From positions 1,063,001 to 1,127,000 of the forward strand of contig NZ_JARRCW010000001.1 of NCBI RefSeq assembly GCF_031501865.1: DNA of 64,000 nucleotides. Reading direction: 5' to 3'. Both the position numbers and the translations under genes were made by a program. Shown here one piece after another: positions 8,286 through 16,434 of the stretch (its first letter is position 1; each line of letters starts with the position of its first letter). The DNA comes from Pseudovibrio sp. M1P-2-3. GTDB lineage: Bacteria; Pseudomonadota; Alphaproteobacteria; Rhizobiales; Stappiaceae. A model generated the notes under the pieces. It was not told the DNA's origin, ran no database searches, and saw nothing but the letters and a program-made list of their open reading frames with translations.

Positions 8286-8957
8286 TTAAGCCGCAATGTT
8301 GGCAAATGCGCTTTCAAACAAGGCGCGCCCTTCAAGGCCGCCATGCAGGTTTTCAATCAGGTTTTCAGGGTGGGGCATCATACCCAGCACATTGCCTTTT
8401 GCGTTGGTCACGCCCGCAATGTCGTTGATGGAGCCGTTGGGGTTGGTTCCCTCTGCATAGCGGAAGGCGACCTGTCCGTGATCCTCAATCTGCTTGAGGG
8501 TCTGAGCGTCTGCAAAGTAGTTGCCGTCATGGTGGGCAACAGGGCAGCGCCATACCGCGCCCTTTTCCATGCCAGCAGTAAAGGCTGTGTTGGTGTTCAC
8601 CGTCTCCAGCTTCACTTCCTTACAAACGAAGTGCAAGGAGGCATTGCGCATCAAGGCACCGGGCAAAAGTTCCGCTTCGGTGAGCATCTGGAAGCCATTA
8701 CAAACGCCCATTACATGGCGTCCTTGCTCCGCTGCTGCCTTGATAGCGCCCATGATAGGGGAGCGGGCAGCAATAGCGCCGGAGCGCAAGTAATCGCCAT
8801 AGGAAAAGCCGCCGGGCAGGACAACCAGATCCGCATCTGGAAGAACTGTTTCCGTATGCCATACGGTGGCAACGGGCTTGCCGGAAATCTGCTCCAGCGC
8901 CTTGATCATATCGCGATCACGGTTGGAGCCGGGAAAGAGGATAACCACTGATTTCAT
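8286..8957 (-). CDS. purQ: Phosphoribosylformylglycinamidine synthase, glutaminase subunit PurQ
   Basis: Class I glutamine amidotransferase of 223 residues that supplies ammonia to PurL for making FGAM in step four of purine synthesis. The start ([16 protein letters not shown]), the nucleophile elbow GVCNGFQML and the late catalytic motif MMPHPENL are all present. It is the last gene of a purS-small membrane protein-purQ cluster on the minus strand. The separate small PurL, which should complete the complex, is not in this window. Confidence 0.96.
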   Translation of the reverse strand: MKSVVILFPGSNRDRDMIKALEQISGKPVATVWHTETVLPDADLVVLPGGFSYGDYLRSGAIAARSPIMGAIKAAAEQGRHVMGVCNGFQMLTEAELLPGALMRNASLHFVCKEVKLETVNTNTAFTAGMEKGAVWRCPVAHHDGNYFADAQTLKQIEDHGQVAFRYAEGTNPNGSINDIAGVTNAKGNVLGMMPHPENLIENLHGGLEGRALFESAFANIAA

Positions 8958-8980
8958 AGGTACAACTCTCGAAGGTTACC

Positions 8981-9088
8981 TTAAAGAAGAAGGAGAACTG
9001 CCAGCACCGACAGGGCGGCGGGCAAGAGGATAAACACAGCGGCTTTAATGATCATAAACCTGATGATTTTACCGGTGTCATCGCTCAT
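8981..9088 (-). CDS. Small membrane protein encoded between purS and purQ (35 residues)
   Basis: A short gene reading MSDDTGKIIRFMIIKAAVF followed by a leucine- and alanine-rich run to the stop: a charged N-terminus and one predicted membrane helix. It has a good Shine-Dalgarno (TAGGAG) that overlaps the purS stop codon, and an ATG eight to nine bases later, so it is probably translationally coupled to purS. Alphaproteobacterial genomes often carry such a small membrane protein beside the FGAM synthase genes (annotated as FGAM synthase-associated small membrane protein). Its function is unknown; tethering or regulating the synthase is only a guess. Confidence 0.75.
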   Translation of the reverse strand: MSDDTGKIIRFMIIKAAVFILLPAALSVLAVLLLL

Positions 9089-9097
9089 GGTCGGCTC

Positions 9098-9337
9098 CTA
9101 GAGAATTTCGATTGCGTAGTTTTCAATCACCGTATTGGCCAGCAGCTTCTCGCACATCTTTTCAATATCGGCTTTGGCGGCTTCTTGATCGCGTTCAGAA
9201 ATTTCCAGATCAAAAACCTTTCCCTGACGAACTCCGGCAATGCCCTCAAAACCCAGCGAGCCAAGTGAGCCTTCAATTGCTTTTCCTTGTGGGTCAAGAA
9301 CGCCGTTTTTGAGTGTCACGGTTACGCGTGCCTTCAT
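9098..9337 (-). CDS. purS: Phosphoribosylformylglycinamidine synthase subunit PurS
   Basis: The 79-residue PurS dimer subunit bridges PurQ and the small PurL in the FGAM synthase complex. The sequence begins MKARVTVTLKNGVLDPQGKA and contains LGFEGIAGVRQGKVFDLEI and a C-terminal LLANTVIENYAIEI, which match the family closely in length and order. First gene of the purS-small membrane protein-purQ cluster; purC lies upstream on the same strand across a terminator. Confidence 0.95.
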   Translation of the reverse strand: MKARVTVTLKNGVLDPQGKAIEGSLGSLGFEGIAGVRQGKVFDLEISERDQEAAKADIEKMCEKLLANTVIENYAIEIL

Positions 9338-9454
9338 GGTATTTCCGATCCTTTAAAGTATGTCGGTTTGCTATGCTATGTGCGTCTCTCAAAGGCAGAG
9401 AGAACAGGCTGCTCTTACGCGCGTTTCTTAACGCGCGAATCTTTTTCAAGAAAG

Positions 9455-9488
9455 CAAAAAACAAAAAAGGGCAGCAATTTTGCCGCCC
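9455..9488 (-). terminator. Intrinsic terminator after purC
   Basis: On the minus strand GGGCGGCA pairs with TGCTGCCC (plus positions 9481-9488 and 9469-9476, one mismatch) and is followed by a long U-rich tract (plus-strand A-run 9456-9468). It sits between purC and purS, so it could attenuate read-through into purS, or separate two transcription units of the same pathway. Confidence 0.8.
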
Positions 9489-9529
9489 TTCATAGGTCTA
9501 GGTTTTTAGGGTGCCAAACTGGCTAGACC

Positions 9530-10294
9530 CTATTTAACCAGAACAGGGCCTGAGCCGGAGGGGCGCTCGTTATCGATCAAAATACCAAGGCGCCGGGCAA
9601 CATCTTGATAGGCCTCAACCATGCCGCCCATATTCTGGCGGAACCGGTCCTTGTCCATCTTCTCGTTGCTTTCCACATCCCACAGGCGGCAGCTGTCGGG
9701 AGAGATCTCGTCGGCAAGCACAACGCGCATCAAATCACCGTCAATGTGGCGTCCCATTTCGATTTTAAAATCAACAAGACGAATGCCAACGGCAATGAAC
9801 ATGCCCGAAAGGAAGTCATTGATGCGGATGGCCATAGCCATCATGTCATCCAGCTCCTGCGGAGTGGCCCAGCCGAAGGAGGTGATATGTTCCTCAGAGA
9901 CCAGCGGGTCACCCAGCTCGTCGTTCTTATAGTAGAACTCGATAATGGAGCGGGGCAGGCGCGTGCCTTCCTGAACACCCAAACGCTTACACAAAGAACC
10001 GGCAGCAACGTTGCGCACCACCACTTCAATCGGAATCACTTCCACTTCATGGATAAGCTGCTCGCGCATGTTCAGGCGGCGAATAAAGTGGGTTGGAATA
10101 CCCAGATTATTCAGGTGGTTGAAAATGTACTCGGAAATCCGGTTATTCAGAACCCCCTTACCATCAATAACCTCGTGTTTTTGGTTATTAAAAGCAGTTG
10201 CGTCGTCTTTGAAATGCTGAATTAGCGTTCCGGGCTCTGGTCCTTCGTAAAGGATTTTAGCCTTGCCCTCGTAAATACGTCGGCGGCGATTCAT
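9530..10294 (-). CDS. purC: SAICAR synthetase PurC
   Basis: Phosphoribosylaminoimidazole-succinocarboxamide synthase joins aspartate to CAIR with ATP in purine synthesis. The canonical start [18 protein letters not shown], the ATP-loop region, [18 protein letters not shown] and [11 protein letters not shown] are intact. I chose the ATG at 10294 (254 residues, the usual length); the in-frame TTG ten codons upstream would add an unconserved [11 protein letters not shown] terminator follows the gene, before purS. Confidence 0.95.
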   Translation of the reverse strand: MNRRRRIYEGKAKILYEGPEPGTLIQHFKDDATAFNNQKHEVIDGKGVLNNRISEYIFNHLNNLGIPTHFIRRLNMREQLIHEVEVIPIEVVVRNVAAGSLCKRLGVQEGTRLPRSIIEFYYKNDELGDPLVSEEHITSFGWATPQELDDMMAMAIRINDFLSGMFIAVGIRLVDFKIEMGRHIDGDLMRVVLADEISPDSCRLWDVESNEKMDKDRFRQNMGGMVEAYQDVARRLGILIDNERPSGSGPVLVK

Positions 10295-10530
10295 GGCAGT
10301 TACCACTGTTCTTAGAGAGTCCAATGAGCAAACTATAGTTCGAAGGGCGCATCCATGGCAAATAGGATCAGTCTAGTCTGGTTACTGAATATGCCGATTT
10401 ACCCTAAATGCGACAAACAAAAAGCTACTCTGTGTTGCGGCGCGGAACTTAACCGACTTTTGCACAAATCACAAATACCTATTTGGGATGAGGTTTAGAT
10501 AGGAAAATGCGCTCTGTTTGACATATCTCT

Positions 10531-10559
10531 TTGAACTCAGTTGATCCTGTGTTTAGATA
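10531..10559 (+). promoter_or_regulatory. Predicted sigma-70-type promoter of the zeta subunit gene
   Basis: TTGAAC (10531-10536), a 17-base spacer, and TAGATA (10554-10559), ending about 58 bases before the start codon. Prediction from spacing and hexamers only. Confidence 0.45.
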
Positions 10560-10587
10560 CAACCACATTTTCCTAGGTTCATCGGGA

Positions 10588-10608
10588 GGGATATCCCCGA
10601 TATATCGG
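10588..10608 (+). promoter_or_regulatory. Two adjacent perfect palindromes in the 5' leader
   Basis: GGGATATCCC (10588-10597) touches CCGATATATCGG (10597-10608), sharing one base, immediately before the Shine-Dalgarno CGGAGGG. They could be a protein-binding site or competing leader hairpins that mask the ribosome binding site. Confidence 0.4.
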
Positions 10609-10617
10609 AGGGCGAAT

Positions 10618-10941
10618 ATGACAACATTTGACGATCGTGAAAAAAGTTTTGAAGGGACTTTCTCAGCAACTGAGCAAACCCGCTTTAAAGCTGTTGCGCG
10701 CAGAAATAAACTGCTGGGCCTGTGGGCCGCGGAAAAACTGGCGCTTGATACCGCTAAAACCGAAGAGTTGACCACCTCTCTCGTTTCCGCAGAAATTAGC
10801 CACCCAGATGGCGATGAAGTTTTCAAAATAGTCTATGAATCCCTTCAGGCGGGCGGAGTTGACCAATCAGAACATCAAGTGCGGCGCACCATGGACCAGC
10901 TTCTGGCGCAGGCCCATGAAGAGCTCAAGCAAAACGTTTGA
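10618..10941 (+). CDS. F1-ATPase inhibitor zeta subunit (DUF1476)
   Basis: A 107-residue helical protein that starts MTTFDDREKSFEGTF, the signature N-terminus of the alphaproteobacterial zeta subunit, which inserts into the F1 catalytic interface to block ATP hydrolysis in Paracoccus. The middle segment RNKLLGLWAAEKL and the C-terminal helices agree with the family. The start is the ATG at 10618, preceded by CGGAGGG; a longer in-frame extension upstream is not conserved. A terminator follows. Confidence 0.9.
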   Translation: MTTFDDREKSFEGTFSATEQTRFKAVARRNKLLGLWAAEKLALDTAKTEELTTSLVSAEISHPDGDEVFKIVYESLQAGGVDQSEHQVRRTMDQLLAQAHEELKQNV

Positions 10942-10960
10942 ATTAAGAAACCATTTTAGG

Positions 10961-10990
10961 AAAGCCGGTGCCGTAAAGCGCCGGCTTTTT
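10961..10990 (+). terminator. Intrinsic terminator after the zeta subunit gene
   Basis: AAAGCCGG (10961-10968) pairs with CCGGCTTT (10981-10988), with a possible extra inner GC pair, followed by T residues. Confidence 0.8.
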
Positions 10991-11205
10991 CTTGGCGCGC
11001 TCAAAAGAGGCGCAGGACCTTATTGTCCGATACCCGCAGATTTTCCATAAAAATAAAATTTGATCATATCTTACCAGCTCAATTTAGCTGAATGTGGTTT
11101 AGTTATCTTCTTGAAAAAGATCTGCCCATTTAGGCTATAGTGTCATTCAGCGGTATTCGATGAGGCGTGCGCTAAAGTGGTTTCAAAAGGATCGGAGAGG
11201 ACACG

Positions 11206-11976
11206 ATGACGATCAAATCTATGCTTTTTGAAAAACTGACAGCAGGCGAGGTTGTTGTGGGGGGCTGGTCCACACTCGGGCAAAGCGCCTTGTGCGAACT
11301 TTATGCACGGGCGGGCTATAGCGCTGTCACTCTGGATACCCAGCATGGTCAGATTACTGATGAGGAACTGCGCGAAGCCGTGGTGAGCTTGGCCCATTGC
11401 GGTGTCGATCCGGTCATGCGCATTCGCGTGGGGGATTTTGCAAAGGCCAGCTGGGCGCTGGACCTTGGCGTGCATGCGATCATCGCGCCCATGATCAACA
11501 CGGTGGAAGACGCTAAAAAACTGGTGGAGTTCACCAAGTACCCACCTGTGGGTGCGCGCAGTTATGGTCCGCTGGGAGCTGCCCGCCTTCAAGGAACTGA
11601 CGAGCAAACCTACTTTAAAGACGCTAACTCCCGCATTTTGTGTTTGGCCATGATCGAAAGTGAAGAGGCGCTGTGCAATCTGGATGATATTATCAAGGTT
11701 GAGGGGCTGGACGGCGTTTTCGTCGGCCCTTCCGACCTTTCAATTTCCATCACCAGCGGTGTGAGTGTGGACCCCTTCTCAAGGCGTTCCGAAACACTGC
11801 ACGAAAACATCGCCGAAAAGGCAGTGGAACATGGAAAGATCGCCGGTATCTACGCCATAACCCCCAAACACGCCCGCGATTGCGCCAAAGCCGGATACAC
11901 CTTCATTTGCTACGGAACAGACGTGGTTCTGTTTAACGAGGCAGCCAGTGCGGCTGCAAATGTGCTGGCGGAGTGA
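11206..11976 (+). CDS. HpcH/HpaI-family aldolase
   Basis: Class II (metal-dependent) pyruvate aldolase-like TIM barrel of 256 residues. Visible family positions: DTQHGQIT (the catalytic-His region, with QHG in place of the usual EHG), AIIAPMINT, GARSYGPLGA, MIES with the metal-binding Glu, and VGPSDLS with the metal-binding Asp. Such enzymes reversibly split 4-hydroxy-2-oxoacids to pyruvate plus an aldehyde. The gene stands alone, without the homoprotocatechuate pathway genes, so its substrate is open. It is convergent with rpe. Confidence 0.85.
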   Translation: MTIKSMLFEKLTAGEVVVGGWSTLGQSALCELYARAGYSAVTLDTQHGQITDEELREAVVSLAHCGVDPVMRIRVGDFAKASWALDLGVHAIIAPMINTVEDAKKLVEFTKYPPVGARSYGPLGAARLQGTDEQTYFKDANSRILCLAMIESEEALCNLDDIIKVEGLDGVFVGPSDLSISITSGVSVDPFSRRSETLHENIAEKAVEHGKIAGIYAITPKHARDCAKAGYTFICYGTDVVLFNEAASAAANVLAE

Positions 11977-11979
11977 GGT

Positions 11980-12006
11980 AAAAAGAAGGGCCGCATGATG
12001 TGGCCC
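11980..12006 (-). terminator. Intrinsic terminator after rpe
   Basis: GGGCCGCA (11988-11995) pairs with TGTGGCCC (11999-12006), one G-U pair. On the minus strand the stem is followed by TTCTTTTT, so it best serves rpe; it may also stop the convergent aldolase transcript. Confidence 0.7.
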
Positions 12007-12028
12007 TCCATGTTCTTTGGGCTAAATC

Positions 12029-12694
12029 TTAGGCGCACGCTTTTCTAATCGCGTCCATGTTGGCGCGGTAGCTGTCTACGCTGCCGCCTTTAAACACAGC
12101 AGATCCAGCCACGAGTGTGTCGGCTCCGGCGTTCGTCACCAGCGGGGCCGTTTCAGGGGTGATGCCGCCATCAATCTGGATGCGGATCGGGCGATCCCCG
12201 ATCATTTGTTTCACACGGCGGGTCTTCTCCACCATACCCTCAATAAACTTCTGGCCACCAAATCCGGGGTTTACTGTCATGATCAAAATCATGTCGAGGC
12301 TGTCCAGAACGTATTCCAGTGTGCTTTCTGGCGTGGACGGGTTCAAGGAAACCCCTGCCTTTTTGCCTAGACCACGAATGGCCTGCAATGAACGATGCAG
12401 GTGTTTTGTGGCTTCTGCATGAACGGTGATGTAGTCGGACCCGGCCTTGGCAAAGGCTTCCAGATAAGGGTCGCAGGGTTCGATCATCAAATGGGTGTCG
12501 AAAATCTTGTCACTATGCGGGCGAATGGAAGAGATAACAGCGGGGCCAAAGCTGATGTTGGGAACAAAATGCCCATCCATCACGTCCAGATGGATCCAGT
12601 CGGCACCGGCCTTGGAGACATCTTTGACTTCCTGTCCGAGCTTGGAAAAATCAGCGGCAAGAACTGAAGGGGCGATAACGAGTGGATTGGTCAT
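12029..12694 (-). CDS. rpe: Ribulose-phosphate 3-epimerase
   Basis: TIM-barrel epimerase (221 residues) that interconverts ribulose-5-phosphate and xylulose-5-phosphate in the pentose phosphate and Calvin pathways. The motifs [28 protein letters not shown] (metal ligands His and Asp), [13 protein letters not shown] and IQIDGGI (second catalytic Asp), plus the phosphate-binding VAGSAVF, are all present. Length is standard. A terminator lies just downstream. Confidence 0.96.
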   Translation of the reverse strand: MTNPLVIAPSVLAADFSKLGQEVKDVSKAGADWIHLDVMDGHFVPNISFGPAVISSIRPHSDKIFDTHLMIEPCDPYLEAFAKAGSDYITVHAEATKHLHRSLQAIRGLGKKAGVSLNPSTPESTLEYVLDSLDMILIMTVNPGFGGQKFIEGMVEKTRRVKQMIGDRPIRIQIDGGITPETAPLVTNAGADTLVAGSAVFKGGSVDSYRANMDAIRKACA

Positions 12695-12841
12695 GTCTTA
12701 CTTCCAGCAGCAACAAAAACAGATGGCATGGCGCTATCACGGCAAGATGCATGGTGCAAGATGGGGGGGCTGGTATTTGGTTCTAATATCTGCGCAATTT
12801 CAAAGCTGGGAGCTAAGGGATCAGGCAAATATCCATGGTTT

Positions 12842-13642
12842 TCAGCTGGGGAAATCACTCCCGTCGTTCGCTTGCCACTGCTTTTGCCGCTCCCGCGCTT
12901 CTTTAATATAGTGATTGTCTGGTGTTTCAGCTTCTGCCTGATCCAGAAGCCGGTTTGATGCTTCTTCGAGACTCTCCGTAAGAATTTTCATGAATTCGTC
13001 TTGAGGCAAATTCGGAGGGATAGCAGGAAGAACCTGTGCCCGAATGGTTCCAGGTGGGCAGAAAAAACCGTGCCGCGGCCAGTAGGCGCCTGAGTTCACT
13101 GCGATGGGAATAACGGGGCACCCCAACTCATTGTAGAGGTTACAGATGCCAAGCTTATATTTTGGAGCGGCCCCAAGAGGTTGGCGGGTCCCTTCCGGGA
13201 ATATAACAATAGTTCGCCCGTCATTGATTGCTGTTTTGGCATCATCAATCATTTTTGCAACGGTGAGGGATCGCTCCCCCCGATGCACGGTTATAAACTT
13301 GTACTTCAGTAAATACCAACCTGTCAGCGGGACATAGGTAAGGTCACGTTTGATGATGTATGCGGAATCTTGAAACAGGGAGTAAAGGGTAATCGCTTCC
13401 CATGAGGATTGGTGTTTAATGGCAACTATGCAGCCCCCTTTAGGAATTCTGTCTACATCCAAAATTTCCGATTTTATACCGCCGATCCACCGAAGCTGGA
13501 AGCGGGCCATAAGACCCCACCAAGGGTAAACCCAAAGGCCTTTTTTACGCGGTAAAGCAAGAATGGGAGAGATTACAATAAGGTACACAATAGTTGATAG
13601 GTAAAACACAATATTGAAAAGGATAGTTCTTAGGATACTCAT
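12842..13642 (-). CDS. 1-acyl-sn-glycerol-3-phosphate acyltransferase (PlsC family), paralogue A
   Basis: Membrane-anchored acyltransferase that adds the second acyl chain in phosphatidic acid synthesis. It has an N-terminal hydrophobic anchor, the acceptor motif KHQSSWE, where the usual HX4D is HX4E, and the FPEGTR block, followed by the CPVIPIAVNSG block. The HX4E form also occurs in intact relatives and need not mean inactivity. I prefer the ATG at 13642; a GTG two codons upstream also opens the frame. It lies 160 bases downstream of a homologous gene on the same strand. Confidence 0.85.
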   Translation of the reverse strand: MSILRTILFNIVFYLSTIVYLIVISPILALPRKKGLWVYPWWGLMARFQLRWIGGIKSEILDVDRIPKGGCIVAIKHQSSWEAITLYSLFQDSAYIIKRDLTYVPLTGWYLLKYKFITVHRGERSLTVAKMIDDAKTAINDGRTIVIFPEGTRQPLGAAPKYKLGICNLYNELGCPVIPIAVNSGAYWPRHGFFCPPGTIRAQVLPAIPPNLPQDEFMKILTESLEEASNRLLDQAEAETPDNHYIKEARERQKQWQANDGSDFPS

Positions 13643-13809
13643 AGGCACTTTACTCAGGGCAGTTACTTAAAAGATTGGTGTTTTGAAAAGGCTCCAACTT
13701 TTAAAAGTAGAGTGCAAGAGTTAGCAACCAGCTGCCAAAGGGCACCTAAACTTCCCCTATGGTTACTGAAATAGTCATTGGTGGTGCTTGTTCTTGTGCC
13801 GACTAGAGA

Positions 13810-14631
13810 TTAGGTCAGTGTCTTTGGTTTCTCAGGGGCGCATTCAGTCTTGCCGTTCTCCTGCCACTGTTTTTGCCGCTCACGCGCTGCTTTAAGTAGC
13901 GGATTGTCTGGAACTTCTAGTTCTGACTCGTTCAAGAGCCTGTCTGAAGCGCTCTCAATTCTTTGAGATAGCTCTGACATAAATTCTTTTTTGGGAAGGC
14001 CTGGTGGAATGGCGGGAAGAAATTCAACGCGAATAGTTCCAGGCGGATTAAGAATGTCACGCCTTGGCCAGTACAGGCCCGAGTTTAAAGCCGCAGGGAC
14101 AACGGGGCAATTCAGTCTTTTGTAGATAAAGTAGATACCGGATTTGTACTGGGGAACAGCTCCTGGGGCCCTGCGGGTACCCTCTGGAAATATAAGTATA
14201 TTTCGCTCTTCTTTAATCGCTGCTTTGGCCTGTTTCACCATGTCGCCCATTGCGTGGATACGGCTATCTCTGCGAACAGCAATAAGCTTGAATTTCTTTT
14301 CATACCATCCAAAGAGTGGGATGTATAAAAGCTGCTTTTTAATTACAATGGCTTGATCGTGGAGTAAGGCGCACATACCAAACGTGTCCCATGCGGATTG
14401 ATGCTGGGACGCAACAATACATCCACCTTGGATAATATGTTCGGTTCCTCTAAACTCGGATTTAATTCCGACGAGCCAGCGCAACCAAAACCGCCCCAAA
14501 ACAGACCAGCACGTCATGACCCACATTCCATACTTTCGCGGTAGCAAGAATACGGGCAGGGCCACAAGCATCAATATCAGGGTAGAGGAATAAAAAGCTG
14601 TATTATAAATAAGCGTTCTTATTGTATTCAT
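13810..14631 (-). CDS. 1-acyl-sn-glycerol-3-phosphate acyltransferase (PlsC family), paralogue B
   Basis: A 273-residue PlsC protein with the same architecture as paralogue A: N-terminal membrane anchor, acceptor motif QHQSAWD (canonical HX4D), FPEGTR, and CPVVPAALNSG. The two are homologous end to end, down to a shared C-terminal KAARERQKQWQ-like tail, so they arose by tandem duplication. The divergence suggests different acyl donors, acceptors or expression conditions. Either could be the general plsC or a specialised one, for example for ornithine lipids. Confidence 0.85.
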   Translation of the reverse strand: MNTIRTLIYNTAFYSSTLILMLVALPVFLLPRKYGMWVMTCWSVLGRFWLRWLVGIKSEFRGTEHIIQGGCIVASQHQSAWDTFGMCALLHDQAIVIKKQLLYIPLFGWYEKKFKLIAVRRDSRIHAMGDMVKQAKAAIKEERNILIFPEGTRRAPGAVPQYKSGIYFIYKRLNCPVVPAALNSGLYWPRRDILNPPGTIRVEFLPAIPPGLPKKEFMSELSQRIESASDRLLNESELEVPDNPLLKAARERQKQWQENGKTECAPEKPKTLT

Positions 14632-14769
14632 TCACATATTTTGCCTTCTACATATAACTTTTGATTATTTAGTGTAGAAGAATAAAGTGATTGTCCTGTG
14701 GCATGCCTTTGTCAGCACAGATAAAAATTGATTATAGTTACCCGTAGTCGTTAATCATGGTGTTGCTGC

Positions 14770-15207
14770 CTAGTCGATGTTCTTGAGGTTTTCCGAAATA
14801 CGGTCGGAAACCGAGAAAAAGACCTCCAGTTCTTCAGGGCTGATGTTCTTTATCATTGCCTCGGAAAATTCAGCTTCAACGGCTTCCACATGGGCGAAAA
14901 AGTCATAGCCCTTTTGCGAAAGAATAAGGAGCCTGCTGCGCTTGTCTTCAGGATTGGGTATCCGTTCAACCATTTCATCCTTACAAAGCTCGTCAATTAT
15001 CCGGCTTATCTGCCCTTTGTCCCGTTTCAGTGTTTTCACCAGATCCATTGAGGTGCATTGGCCGTGGTGCCAGATGTGGCGCATTGCCCGCAGTTGTTGG
15101 GGAGCAAACTCCATTCTCTTAACTTCGGCCATCCTGCTAACCAGTTGCATTTTGACGTCGAAGTGGAGCCTGAGAGCAACCTCATGAATGGTACGTTTTT
15201 TCTGCAT
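14770..15207 (-). CDS. MarR-family transcriptional regulator
   Basis: Winged-helix regulator of 145 residues. The segment FAPQQLRAMRHIWHHG leads into the helix-turn-helix (TSMDLVKTLKRDKGQISRII), and the wing carries NPEDKRSRLLILSQKG, the DxRS-type signature of MarR proteins. The start is the ATG at 15207, preceded by AAGGAAG at good spacing; an in-frame TTG 13 codons upstream has no such support. It is divergent from a frameshifted membrane-protein gene, with a MarR-like palindrome between them, so autoregulation and control of that gene are likely. Confidence 0.88.
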   Translation of the reverse strand: MQKKRTIHEVALRLHFDVKMQLVSRMAEVKRMEFAPQQLRAMRHIWHHGQCTSMDLVKTLKRDKGQISRIIDELCKDEMVERIPNPEDKRSRLLILSQKGYDFFAHVEAVEAEFSEAMIKNISPEELEVFFSVSDRISENLKNID

Positions 15208-15314
15208 TCTACGAACTTCCTTTTCACCGGCTCTGCGAGCGCTCAAACCCGAGTGAATTCATTCCCAAGTTATAGTACTTAAATTTATGCTTGACATTCA
15301 TCAACAATAATATA

Positions 15315-15330
15315 GTTGATAAATATCAAC
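15315..15330. promoter_or_regulatory. MarR-type operator palindrome
   Basis: GTTGATAAATATCAAC has perfect 7-base arms around two bases. The upstream stretch ATCAAC..GTTGAT (15300-15320) forms a second, overlapping inverted repeat. A TTGACA at 15291 precedes it on the plus strand. Its place between marR and the divergent gene, and its size, fit a MarR dimer site. Confidence 0.6.
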
Positions 15331-15483
15331 ATTATCTATTAAAGAAAGTATCTGAACAGCTCTAGCACTCATGAGTAACCCTAGTTCAGGGGATCTTTAA
15401 AAAATAGAGTGTTGGCGAAAACTTACTTGGTTGAAAAGTGCTCGTAAAGATGCCGTGCAGCCAGAAGAAACAAGAGGAAGAAC

Positions 15484-15895
15484 ATGAGTGCTGTCATCCC
15501 AGCTCATCTGCAAAGGAAAGTTGTTCTTGCAGCTCTGTCCTACGCATTCATTGAAGCGCTTGTTTCTGCCATTTATCGCCGCGTCACATTCTTTGATCGC
15601 AATAATAAAGCGAAGTGGTTTGCGCCAACAGTGCCCTCACTTGTTCACGGGTATTTTGGTATCAGTTCCGTTCGCTCGCATGCGGGTGTCAGCAAAGACC
15701 GGAATGGAAGCGTCGGCGGGAAACTATTCCATTGTCATGGGCCTGCTGTACTACGTTCTTGCTGTTTATGGCTATGTGGGAAAAGTGAACCTGACAGAGG
15801 TACCAAGCTTCCTCGGGCTGGAAGCGGTTCGCGTAGTGACCAGCTCCACTATCCTTGGGTTTATTCTTGGGCGAATTTTTAGGCGGCACCAGTAA
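15484..15895 (+). pseudogene. Small membrane protein gene broken by a frameshift
   Basis: Translation starts well (AGAGGAAG Shine-Dalgarno, ATG at 15484) and gives MSAVIPAHLQRKVVLAALSY, then IYRRVTFFDRNNKAKWFAP. From about 15630-15660 the protein-like sequence moves to the frame one base later, giving LFTGILVSVPFARMRVSAKT, a membrane segment YSIVMGLLYYVLAVYGY and a C-terminus ending FILGRIFRRHQ at 15895. Read as one protein it would be about 136 residues with two or three hydrophobic stretches. One extra base near 15640 explains it. No long homopolymer is present there, so a real mutation is as likely as a sequencing error. I do not recognise the family. Confidence 0.6.
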
Positions 15896-15930
15896 TTTAC
15901 GACCCATCACGATAAAAGGGCTATCACGAA

Positions 15931-16013
15931 AAAAGGGACAGGAATTATGCGGCTACTTTAGACGAGTGCACGTGGTTTTGTAGCCGCGCCCCCAGTTATT
16001 TCTCGTCCCTTTT
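15931..16013 (+). ncRNA. Candidate structured RNA: long nested stem-loop
   Basis: An outer stem AAAAGGGAC (15931-15939) / GTCCCTTTT (16005-16013) encloses an inner perfect stem GCGGCTAC (15949-15956) / GTAGCCGC (15980-15987). A terminator-grade hairpin follows immediately. The pair could be the 3' part of the broken gene's transcript or a separate small RNA. No promoter is obvious, and it matches no RNA family I know. Confidence 0.4.
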
Positions 16014-16075
16014 GGGGCAATATTGGAGCTTTAGGCAATTCAGGTTACGCCTATATTCAATATTGCCCCTTTTTT
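16014..16075 (+). terminator. Strong intrinsic terminator
   Basis: GGGGCAATATT (16014-16024) pairs perfectly with AATATTGCCCC (16059-16069), directly followed by six T residues (16070-16075). The 34-base loop has its own small GGC/GCC stem. Confidence 0.8.
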
Positions 16076-16434
16076 GCAGAAACCCTAGTCGCCGCTTAAA
16101 AATCACTGCGTTTGTTTGCATACATACACCTGCCTTGGGTGGAGTTTCCTTTATTATTCTCTAGGTAAAAAATAAGAAATTTGGGGCTGCTGGGTCTTTA
16201 TGAGAGATCCCGAATATCTACCAGATCTTCAAATGCATATGTGTGTGGAGACCGGATGGTCACTCAGCAGTCAACCTCAGCTCCTACTTTCCGTGCGTTT
16301 ACACGGAAATATGATGAGTACCCACCTAGCTAAGGTGGTCTGAACCACTATAATTTCATTGGCCGAGATCAACCCGCCACTGAAAACAGTGGAAGCCGTA
16401 TTGGGTTTGAAGTTTTACAAAAGCACCTGCGTGC
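16076..16434. other. Hairpin-rich intergenic region without a gene
   Basis: No convincing reading frame. Several perfect inverted repeats occur in a row: TTTCCGTG/CACGGAAA (16288-16309), CCACCT/AGGTGG around 16322-16338, GTGGT/ACCAC overlapping the last, and CCACTG-AAAA-CAGTGG (16377-16392) inside an outer AACCC/GGGTT. The pattern suggests a structured transcript or a REP-like element. The end abuts the AsnC-type gene's stop. Confidence 0.4.

Larger units (their letters stand above)
10295..10617. other. Divergent intergenic region between purC and the ATPase zeta subunit gene
   Basis: About 320 bases with no gene. It must hold the purC promoter on the minus strand, which I cannot place, and contains a plausible promoter and two palindromes for the rightward gene, listed separately. 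Confidence 0.5.

Noticed and set aside
8343-8951. Open frame of 202 codons antisense to purQ
   Set aside because: Mirror of a certain gene; composition is rich in His, Gly and Val as expected of shadow frames.
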